From the NCBI GenBank assembly GCA_937894335.1, contig CALCRU010000076.1, positions 1 through 29,664 on the forward strand: a stretch of DNA of 29,664 nt, given 5' to 3'. The notes under the pieces were generated by a model. The model had not been told where the DNA came from, made no database searches, and was given only the letters and a program-made list of their open reading frames with translations. The stretch is from an uncultured Treponema sp. GTDB taxonomy: Bacteria; Spirochaetota; Spirochaetia; Treponematales; Treponemataceae. Each line of letters starts with the position of its first letter. Positions within the stretch are counted from its first letter, which is position 1. Both the position numbers and the translations under genes were made by a program. Positions 22,287-28,371 of this stretch are shown here, piece after piece.

Positions 22287-23028
22287 TTTCTACTTTTCCT
22301 CCCTCGGATTTTGAAGGGCGGGCCTTGCGGTCAGAACCAGAGCGGTTTGAACGGGGCTTTCTTACCAGTTCACCTGCATCATCATTCTGCTCATGGCCGT
22401 AATTCATACCATTGTAAACCCACACTTTTACACCGATTTTACCGTATGTCGTAAGTGCTTCATAGAAACCGTAGTCAATGTCTGCGCGCAGAGTATGCAG
22501 AGGAACGCGTCCCTCCTTATGCTCTTCTGAACGGCTCATATCTGCTCCGCCAAGACGACCAGACAGACGGATTTTGATTCCCTGTGCACCAGCCTTCATT
22601 GCATTGCTTGAAGCCTGTTTAAGTGCCTTACGGAATGATCCGCGACCTGCGAGCTGGCGTGCAATGTTCTGTGCGATAAGAGAAGCATTAATTTCGGCGC
22701 GTTTAACTTCCTTAATTTTAATCTGAACCTTTTTGGTCAGCTGCTTCTGAATATCTGCACTTACCTTTTCGATAGTTGCACCCTTCGCACCAATAATCAC
22801 ACCTGGGCGTGCCGTATGAATTACGATTGTAACACGCTGGGGGTGACGAACGATTTCGATTTCTGCAATGTCCGCATTTTTGCATTCCGGAAGTTCACTT
22901 ACCATCTTGCGGATTTTCATGTCTTCCAGGAACAGGTCTGCATACTCACGGGGGGCTGCATACCAACGGGACTGCCATGTCTTGTTAATACCAAGACGCA
23001 AACCAATAGGACTTACTTTCTGACCCAT
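22279..23028 (-). CDS. rpsC: Ribosomal protein uS3
   Basis: Small-subunit head protein lining the mRNA entry channel with helicase function. The 249-residue product starts MGQKVSPIGLRLGINKTW, has the KH domain (ARPGVIIGAKGATIEKV) and the C domain (GIKIRLSGRLGGADMSRSE; LHTLRADIDYGFYEALTTYG; GVKVWVYNG). The last ~35 residues are a charged Ser/Arg/Lys tail. The start directly abuts the rplV stop (TAAATG). Confidence 0.98.
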   Translation of the reverse strand: MGQKVSPIGLRLGINKTWQSRWYAAPREYADLFLEDMKIRKMVSELPECKNADIAEIEIVRHPQRVTIVIHTARPGVIIGAKGATIEKVSADIQKQLTKKVQIKIKEVKRAEINASLIAQNIARQLAGRGSFRKALKQASSNAMKAGAQGIKIRLSGRLGGADMSRSEEHKEGRVPLHTLRADIDYGFYEALTTYGKIGVKVWVYNGMNYGHEQNDDAGELVRKPRSNRSGSDRKARPSKSEGGKVENA

Positions 23029-23409
23029 TTACTTACCCGCCTTTTCGTCAACTACGACAGTGATATGGCACATGCGCTTTAAGAGCTGATCAGCACGTCC
23101 GCGACCGCGGAACCACACTCTCTTAAGACGAGGACCTTCATCGATGCGAATTTCCTTTACATACAGCATATCTTCATCAAGTTTTGAGTTTGCCTGAAGC
23201 GCATTTGCAACAGCAGACTTGAGGGTTCCGTCAATAAGACGAGCGCCTTTCTGAGGCATATTCTCAAGAATAGCAAGAGCTTCTGTTGCTGACTTGCGCT
23301 TAATTACATTCGCCACAGGGCGAACTTTTGTCGGTGATGCAATAAGGAATTTTGTAACGGCTCTGTAGCCTTCCTTTGCAGGATTGTTTGCATTCTTTGT
23401 TCTAGCCAT
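23029..23409 (-). CDS. rplV: Ribosomal protein uL22
   Basis: Large-subunit protein whose beta-hairpin forms part of the exit tunnel near uL4. The 126-residue product has ASPTKVRPVANVIKRKSATE, ALAILENMPQKGARLIDGTLKSAVANA-type core, MLYVKEIRIDEGPRLKRVWFRGRGRAD at the tunnel loop, and ITVVV. It abuts rpsC and lies 11 bases after rpsS. Confidence 0.97.
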   Translation of the reverse strand: MARTKNANNPAKEGYRAVTKFLIASPTKVRPVANVIKRKSATEALAILENMPQKGARLIDGTLKSAVANALQANSKLDEDMLYVKEIRIDEGPRLKRVWFRGRGRADQLLKRMCHITVVVDEKAGK

Positions 23410-23420
23410 TTCTTCCTTCC

Positions 23421-23702
23421 TTATTTCTTAGCGGCCTTATCGCCACCATGGCCCTTGAATGTACGGGTTGCAGCAAACTCGCCAAGCTTGTGGCCTACCA
23501 AGTTTTCTGTAACATACACAGGAATCCATGTCTTACCGTTATGCACAGAGATGGTGTTTCCAACCATTTCTGGGATGATTGTAGAGCAGCGAGAATAAGT
23601 CTTAATAATTTTCTTATCTGCGGCTGTTGCTTTGTTCATTTCGGCAACCTTTTTGTAGAGTGATTTTTCTACAAAAGGACCTTTTTTAACAGATCTTGAC
23701 AC
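23421..23702 (-). CDS. rpsS: Ribosomal protein uS19
   Basis: Small-subunit head protein forming a complex with uS13 and contacting the large subunit. The 93-residue product has the signature SRSVKKGPFVEKSLYKKV, IIKTYSRCSTIIPEMVGNTI, VHNGKTWIPVYVTENLVGHKLGEFAATRTFKGH (in pieces). Length is typical. It lies 14 bases after rplB. Confidence 0.98.
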   Translation of the reverse strand: MSRSVKKGPFVEKSLYKKVAEMNKATAADKKIIKTYSRCSTIIPEMVGNTISVHNGKTWIPVYVTENLVGHKLGEFAATRTFKGHGGDKAAKK

Positions 23703-23716
23703 TTTTAACTCCTACC

Positions 23717-24541
23717 CTACTTCTTGCGACGGCTGATAATAAAACGACTTGAAGTCTTTCTCTTGTTACGGGTTTTGTAACCACGACAAGGCTGTCCCCA
23801 AGGAGTAACTGGTTGATGACCTTTACCTGCACCTTCACCACCACCAAGGGGATGATCAACAGGGTTCATTGCCATACCGCGAACAGTAGGACGCACACCA
23901 CGCCAGCGGCTGCGACCTGCCTTACCAAGTTTAGTGTTCATGCGGTCTTCGTTACCAACAATACCAATTGTTGCATAGCACTTTCCGTTAATGCGGCGAA
24001 GTTCGCTAGAAGGAAGACGGATTGTAACATACTCGCCTTCTTTAGCAGCAACAAGGGCGCCTGCACCAGCCGAACGAACAAGCTGTCCGCCACGACCAAG
24101 CTGAAGCTCAATGTTGTGAACTGTAAAACCTACTGGAATTGCAGAAAGCGGAAGTGCATTACCAACTGTTGGAAGTGCATTTTCGCCAGACATAACTTTC
24201 TGACCAACGGTAAGACCCTTAGGTGCAATAATGTAGCGCTTTTCTCCGTCTGCATAGGCAATCAGAGCAATATCTGCACTGCGGTACGGATCGTACTCTA
24301 TGGACTTTACAGTTCCAGGAATACCGTGCTTATTGCGCTTAAAGTCAATCTCGCGGTACTTTCTCTTATGACCGCCACCCTGGTGACGCACAGAAATGCG
24401 TCCGCCGGCTCCACGACCTGCCTTTCTTATGCGGCCATGGGTAAGGCTTTTTTCGGGTTTATCGGCTGTAATTGCATCGCGTACCAAGTCAACGCGATTG
24501 CGAGTTCCCTTTGAATAGGGCTTAAATATTTTAAGAGCCAT
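23717..24541 (-). CDS. rplB: Ribosomal protein uL2
   Basis: Primary 23S rRNA-binding protein needed for subunit association and peptidyl transferase activity. The 274-residue product has the OB-like core (GTVKSIEYDPYRSADIALI), VGNALPLSAIPVGFTVHNIE, the signature RGVRPTVRGMAMNPVDHPLGG (shown through HPLGG) with the conserved His, and a C-terminal KTSSRFIISRRKK. Length is typical. It follows rplW by 29 bases. Confidence 0.98.
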   Translation of the reverse strand: MALKIFKPYSKGTRNRVDLVRDAITADKPEKSLTHGRIRKAGRGAGGRISVRHQGGGHKRKYREIDFKRNKHGIPGTVKSIEYDPYRSADIALIAYADGEKRYIIAPKGLTVGQKVMSGENALPTVGNALPLSAIPVGFTVHNIELQLGRGGQLVRSAGAGALVAAKEGEYVTIRLPSSELRRINGKCYATIGIVGNEDRMNTKLGKAGRSRWRGVRPTVRGMAMNPVDHPLGGGEGAGKGHQPVTPWGQPCRGYKTRNKRKTSSRFIISRRKK

Positions 24542-24570
24542 ATGGTTCCCCTTACTTCCTTTTCAAAGGC

Positions 24571-24855
24571 TTAAGCGCCTTCGAACACCTTTATTGTTTC
24601 GCCAGGTGCAAGTTTTACGATAGCCTTTTTGTAGCTTGCTGTTTTACCAGGTCTGCCGCGAAGGCGTTTTTCCTTGCCCCCTACATTCATAGTTGTGCAG
24701 TCAATAACCTTTACATTAAAAAGTCTGCGCACAGCTTCCTTGATCTGAAATTTTGTAGCGTCCCTGCTTACAACGAACGTATACTTGTTCTGTTCGCGAA
24801 GGGCTGTCGCCTTTTCAGAAAGCACCGGTTTGATAAGAACATCTTCGTAGTTCAT
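24571..24855 (-). CDS. rplW: Ribosomal protein uL23
   Basis: Tunnel-exit protein that is the main docking point for trigger factor and SRP. The 94-residue product starts MNYEDVLIKPVLSEKATALR, has YTFVVSRDATKFQIKEAVRRLFNVKV and GRPGKTASYKKAIV. Length is typical. Its ATG overlaps the rplD stop by one base (TAATG). Confidence 0.97.
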   Translation of the reverse strand: MNYEDVLIKPVLSEKATALREQNKYTFVVSRDATKFQIKEAVRRLFNVKVIDCTTMNVGGKEKRLRGRPGKTASYKKAIVKLAPGETIKVFEGA

Positions 24856-25517
24856 TATTCAGCCTCCACTTTCGCATAAAATTCAGACAGATTCTTTGCT
24901 GCACCTTCAAGAAGAATCACCTTGCGGGCGTAGAACAAGTCATGTGCGCGCAGGCGGTTGTATGACAGGAAGTGCACATTGCGAAGGTTGCGGCCAGCCT
25001 GCTTAAGCAGCTTGTCGTCATCCTTAAGAAGAATAACCGTGCGGGTCTCTTTTGCAACATCAGCAGCCTTGTCTGCCTGTGTAAGGTTTGTAAGGATTTT
25101 TACCAAATCCTTAGTCTTTCCGCTTTCTACGGTAAAGTCCTCAACAACAGTAAGAGTGTCGTCCTGAGCCTTCATGCTAAGGATAGACTTCATTGCAAGG
25201 CGCTTTGCCTTTTTAGGCATGTAGAAGCTGTAATCACGGGGCTTGGGTCCAAAAATTGTACCGCCTCCCACAGTGATTGGTGACTTCTTGTCACCACGGC
25301 GAGCGTTACCAGTTCCCTTCTGTTTGTAAGGTTTGGCATTAGAACCATGAACTTCGGCACGCGTCTTCGTGCTGGCTGTTCCAACACGCATATTTGCCAA
25401 TTCGTTTGTGATGGCGTAGTAGATAACATCCTCGTTCACAGGAAGACCGAAAATTTTATCGTCAAGGTTAATTGTCCTTACTTCTTTGCCATCGATTGAA
25501 TAGACTTTCTTTTCCAT
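24855..25517 (-). CDS. rplD: Ribosomal protein uL4
   Basis: Large-subunit protein lining the exit tunnel; in E. coli it also represses the S10 operon. The 220-residue product has the extended internal loop (HGSNAKPYKQKGTGNARRG, GGGTIFGPKPRDYSF) and the globular domain (AMKSILSMKAQDDTLTVV; VHFLSYNRLRAHDLFYARKV). Length is somewhat over the usual ~205. Whether it regulates this operon through the hairpins between rpsJ and rplC is unknown. Confidence 0.97.
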   Translation of the reverse strand: MEKKVYSIDGKEVRTINLDDKIFGLPVNEDVIYYAITNELANMRVGTASTKTRAEVHGSNAKPYKQKGTGNARRGDKKSPITVGGGTIFGPKPRDYSFYMPKKAKRLAMKSILSMKAQDDTLTVVEDFTVESGKTKDLVKILTNLTQADKAADVAKETRTVILLKDDDKLLKQAGRNLRNVHFLSYNRLRAHDLFYARKVILLEGAAKNLSEFYAKVEAE

Positions 25518-25531
25518 ACTATTCCTCGACC

Positions 25532-26167
25532 TTATTTCTTAACCGCTGCCCTAACGATGAGGGTGCAATCTTTTACGCCGGGAACTGCACCGCGTACCAT
25601 CAGAACATTGAGCTCAGGGTCTACTTTAACAACCTTGAGATTCTGCACTGTAACGCGTTCAAAACCCATGTGACCAGGCATTTTTACGCCTTTAAGTGTG
25701 TGTCCCGGAGTTGTACAAGCACCGGTACCACCTGCCTCACGATGGAATTTAGAACCATGAGTTGCGCGTCCACCATGGAAACCCCAACGCTTCATAACGC
25801 CCTGAAAGCCCTTTCCCTTGGAAGTGGCAGTAACGTCAATAAAGCGGATTCCGTTGAACAGCTCAACGCCAATCTGATCACCCACTTTTACTTCGCCTTC
25901 AAAATCGCGGAATTCCTTGAGGTGGCGTTTGGGTGTGATGTTTTCAGGAAACTGACCAGCATACGCTTTTGTAGTCTTAAAAGTACCGTCCTTTTTCTTT
26001 TTCAAGTCATCAAGGCCGAGTACGACTGCATTGTAGCCGCATTTTTCCTCAGTTTTTGTAGCAATGACAGTGTTAGGTTCGACGCGGATCACGGTTACTG
26101 GTGTCAGGTTTCCGTTTTCGTCAAACACCTGGGTCATTCCCACTTTTTTTGCTATCAGACCTTTCAT
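25532..26167 (-). CDS. rplC: Ribosomal protein uL3
   Basis: Early-assembling large-subunit protein reaching to the peptidyl transferase centre. The 211-residue product starts MKGLIAKKVGMTQVFDENG and has KGKGFQGVMKRWGFHGGRATHG and HMGFERVTVQNLKVVKVD. The frame opens at 26200, but ATG 26167 is chosen: it matches the family start and has AAGGAG seven to eight bases upstream. The 112-base gap before it, toward rpsJ, carries two hairpins. Confidence 0.97.
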   Translation of the reverse strand: MKGLIAKKVGMTQVFDENGNLTPVTVIRVEPNTVIATKTEEKCGYNAVVLGLDDLKKKKDGTFKTTKAYAGQFPENITPKRHLKEFRDFEGEVKVGDQIGVELFNGIRFIDVTATSKGKGFQGVMKRWGFHGGRATHGSKFHREAGGTGACTTPGHTLKGVKMPGHMGFERVTVQNLKVVKVDPELNVLMVRGAVPGVKDCTLIVRAAVKK

Positions 26168-26213
26168 CTGAATACTCCTTACATAGAACGCACTTTGCAT
26201 TCCTCGGCCGCCA

Positions 26214-26265
26214 TCCCCGATCCAAGGGGACCGTTACCGTTTTATTAAAGTAGCTTATGCTACTT
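26214..26265 (-). promoter_or_regulatory. Two hairpins in the rpsJ-rplC gap
   Basis: On the mRNA (minus strand) a perfect 7-bp stem AAGTAGC-ATAA-GCTACTT (26248-26265) is followed by TCCCC/GGGGA (26214-26230) with a 7-base loop. They fill the only long gap in the S10 portion. No T-run follows either. Possible roles: protein-binding autoregulatory site, mRNA cleavage site, or a translational spacer. Confidence 0.55.
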
Positions 26266-26279
26266 GAAGCAGTCTTTAC

Positions 26280-26588
26280 TTACTGCTTAATTTCTACAGC
26301 AACACCTGCAGGAAGCTCCAGCTTCATAAGAGATTCCATAACCTCTGTGCTGGGGTCTAAAATGTCAATAAGGCGCTTGTGTGTGCGCATTTCAAACTGT
26401 TCGCGAGACTTCTTGTTTACGAAAACTGAACGAAGAACAGTTACCTTATTAACTCTAGTTGGAAGGGGGATTGGTCCTGAAACCTTTGCGCCAGCCTTCT
26501 GAACCTGCTGCACGATGTCTTTTGCACTCTGATCGATAAGCGCTACGTCGAAAGCACGGAGGCTTACACGAATCTTGCCGTCTGCCAT
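26280..26588 (-). CDS. rpsJ: Ribosomal protein uS10
   Basis: Small-subunit head protein; as NusE it also joins transcription antitermination complexes. The 102-residue product has KIRVSLRAFDVALIDQSAKD, KVSGPIPLPTRVNKVTVLRS, the loop NKKSREQFEMRTHKRLIDI and MKLELPAGVAVEIKQ. Length is typical. Its ribosome binding site AGGAG lies directly after the T-run of a terminator-like hairpin (26601-26626), leaving no room for a separate promoter after that hairpin. Confidence 0.98.
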   Translation of the reverse strand: MADGKIRVSLRAFDVALIDQSAKDIVQQVQKAGAKVSGPIPLPTRVNKVTVLRSVFVNKKSREQFEMRTHKRLIDILDPSTEVMESLMKLELPAGVAVEIKQ

Positions 26589-26599
26589 TACTATACTCC

Positions 26600-26627
26600 T
26601 AAAAACGGACCGGAAAAGTCCGGTCCA
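26600..26627 (-). terminator. Intrinsic terminator/attenuator between tuf and rpsJ
   Basis: On the minus strand a perfect 7-bp stem GGACCGG/CCGGTCC (26620-26626 with 26607-26613), loop ACTTTT, is followed by G and five T (26601-26605) and then directly by the rpsJ ribosome binding site. It has all parts of an intrinsic terminator, yet lies within the tuf-rpsJ transcription unit, so it should act as a partial terminator setting tuf expression above that of the ribosomal proteins. Confidence 0.8.
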
Positions 26628-26638
26628 TTTATCAAAAA

Positions 26639-27826
26639 CTATTCAATAACCTTTGTTACCTGTCCTGAAGCGATTGTGTGACCGCCTTCACGGATAGCAA
26701 GCTTAAGTCCCTGATCCATAGCAATGGGGTGGATGAGCTCAGCGATAATCTTTACGTTATCACCAGGTTTTACCATGTCAACACCAGCTTCAAGGTTTAC
26801 AGTACCAGTGATGTCTGTTGTGCGGAAGTAGAACTGTGGGCGATATCCAGAGAAGAACGGGCTGTGGCGTCCGCCTTCTTCCTTTGAAAGAACATAAATC
26901 TGTGCTTCGAACTTTGTGTGGGGGTGAATGCTTCCAGGAGCAGAAAGAACCTGACCGCGGATAACATCTTTCTTTTCAACACCACGGAGCAGGATACCAG
27001 CGTTATCACCAGCCTGTCCTTCGTTAAGAGTCTTGTTGAACATTTCGATACCGGTAACAGTAGAAGAAGCTGTGGGGCGGATACCAACGATTTCAACAGG
27101 GTCACCCATGTGAACAACACCGCGCTCGATACGACCAGTAACAACTGTACCGCGTCCAGAGATTGTGAAGATGTCTTCGATAGGCATAAGGAATGGCTTC
27201 TGATCGTCGCGAACAGGATCATCAAACCATGTATCCATTGTAGCAAGAAGTTCTTCAATACACTTTGTGTTTTCAGGCTTGTCAGATTCGTTAAGAGCCT
27301 TGAAAGCTGATCCCTTAATTATTGGTGTGTCAGCAGAGAAGCCATAACCCTGGAGGGTATCCTTAACTTCCTCTTCTACCAGTTCGATAAGATCAGGATC
27401 GTCAACCAAGTCAACCTTGTTAAGGAATACGATGATCTTGGGAACGCCTACCTGGCGAGCGAGAAGCAAGTGCTCTTTTGTCTGAGGCATAACAGAGTCA
27501 GGTGCAGAAACAACCAGAATTGCACCATCCATCTGAGCAGCACCAGTGATCATGTTCTTAACATAGTCAGCATGTCCTGGGCAGTCAATGTGAGCATAGT
27601 GACGCTTGTCTGACTGATACTCAAGGTGGCGGCTGTTAATGGTGATACCACGAGCTTTCTCTTCTGGAGCGTTATCAATCTCGTCGTACTTGAGCAGCTT
27701 GTCACCGTACTTCTTTGCACAATAAGTTGTGATAGCTGCAGAAAGGGTAGTCTTACCGTGGTCAACGTGACCAATGGTACCAACATTCATGTGAGGTTTA
27801 GTTCTTTTGAACTCTTCCTTTGCCAT
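26639..27826 (-). CDS. tuf: Elongation factor Tu
   Basis: GTPase delivering aminoacyl-tRNA to the ribosomal A site. The 395-residue protein has the P-loop GHVDHGKT (19-26), switch I EEKARGITINSRHLEY, DCPGHADYVKNM, NKVD and GSAFKAL, then domains 2 and 3 (ISGRGTVVTGRIERG; GGRHSPFFSGYRPQFYFRTTDITG). The reading NSRHLEYQSDKRHYAHIDC is what treponemal EF-Tu proteins look like from memory. AAGGAG precedes the ATG, behind a small hairpin (27844-27857). It heads the whole leftward ribosomal block, with a probable terminator-attenuator after it. Confidence 0.99.
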   Translation of the reverse strand: MAKEEFKRTKPHMNVGTIGHVDHGKTTLSAAITTYCAKKYGDKLLKYDEIDNAPEEKARGITINSRHLEYQSDKRHYAHIDCPGHADYVKNMITGAAQMDGAILVVSAPDSVMPQTKEHLLLARQVGVPKIIVFLNKVDLVDDPDLIELVEEEVKDTLQGYGFSADTPIIKGSAFKALNESDKPENTKCIEELLATMDTWFDDPVRDDQKPFLMPIEDIFTISGRGTVVTGRIERGVVHMGDPVEIVGIRPTASSTVTGIEMFNKTLNEGQAGDNAGILLRGVEKKDVIRGQVLSAPGSIHPHTKFEAQIYVLSKEEGGRHSPFFSGYRPQFYFRTTDITGTVNLEAGVDMVKPGDNVKIIAELIHPIAMDQGLKLAIREGGHTIASGQVTKVIE

Positions 27827-28283
27827 GATTTTCTCCTTGCCTTGCAGGATTTCCTGCGGCGTATTATTTTAATGTGCTGCACTTTAAGCCAGAATACGGC
27901 ACCGTCTGAAAGACTCGTGACGCATTCGCATACACACTTTTAACCAAACTAAAATGACAATAAGGAAACGGACTGGAAGCAGATGCATAAAACTCATGTT
28001 CAGCATCGCTCTGCTTCATACTGTACGAAGCAGTTGCCCGGTACCACCTATCGCCATCACCTACCGATGACCGGTCTGGCATCTCGGAACTTTGCCTTCT
28101 TCCTAGAAAGCCACCGAAACTCCAGTCTGCCTTTGCAAAAACCAGCTGCACCAACGGTACAACCAGACAAACGGGTGCAAGTCCCTGAAAGCCTTTGGGC
28201 CAACTTTACGGAACTTACCAGACAATTAAAAAACTGTCCGTCCGGCATATAAAAGAACCCGCCTGCAAAGCTACAGGCATAGT
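27827..28283 (-). other. Long structured tuf leader or small RNA gene
   Basis: From the expected start (about 28283) to the tuf ATG, some 457 bases without a credible protein gene. Hairpins: TGCACC/GGTGCA (28147-28179); CCGGT/ACCGG with inner ATCG/CGAT (28038-28075 region); CTGCTTC/GAAGCAG (28011-28033); GCAGGA/TCCTGC (27844-27857) next to the tuf ribosome binding site. An imperfect direct repeat ACGGnAC...ACCAGACAA occurs at 28154-28170 and 28207-28225; either copy can pair with GTCTGG at 28074-28079. Checked for tRNA, 5S, tmRNA, RNase P, SRP RNA and T-box signatures without a match. Confidence 0.45.
28247..28278 (-). terminator. Hairpin with partial T-run, terminator of the chemoreceptor gene or 5' hairpin of the tuf leader
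   Basis: On the minus strand GCCTGTA/TTGCAGGC pairs over seven positions with a GCTT loop (28261-28278), followed by GGGTTCTTTTATAT. The T-run is interrupted. It lies 94 bases after the stop of the chemoreceptor gene but also directly after the candidate tuf promoter, so either role is possible. Confidence 0.5.
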
Positions 28284-28289
28284 AGACAA

Positions 28290-28318
28290 GTTATATACTT
28301 TTTTAAAACAAATTGCAA
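28290..28318 (-). promoter_or_regulatory. Candidate promoter of tuf and the ribosomal block
   Basis: On the minus strand TTGCAA (28313-28318) and TATAAC (28290-28295) are 17 bases apart with an AT-rich spacer. Expected start about 28283. No better promoter was found closer to tuf. Confidence 0.5.
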
Positions 28319-28371
28319 GCGAATTTATGCTAAAAACTTGAAAATTCATGAAAATTTCGCAAAAAACAGCG

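Noticed and set aside
25472..26248. 258-codon open frame on the plus strand
   Set aside because: Antisense to rplD and rplC over nearly its whole length, with no ribosome binding site or recognisable domain.
28172..28215. Cobalamin-riboswitch-like stretch (GGGTGCAAGTCCC followed by GGGCCAACTTTACGG) on the plus strand
   Set aside because: Only the T-loop-like core resembles the consensus; the other conserved blocks are missing and no plus-strand gene lies downstream.
27983..28252. Open frames of 60-100 codons in the gap before tuf (both strands)
   Set aside because: No Shine-Dalgarno, no family resemblance, and composition rich in Cys/Arg/Ser; stems and direct repeats explain the region better as RNA.
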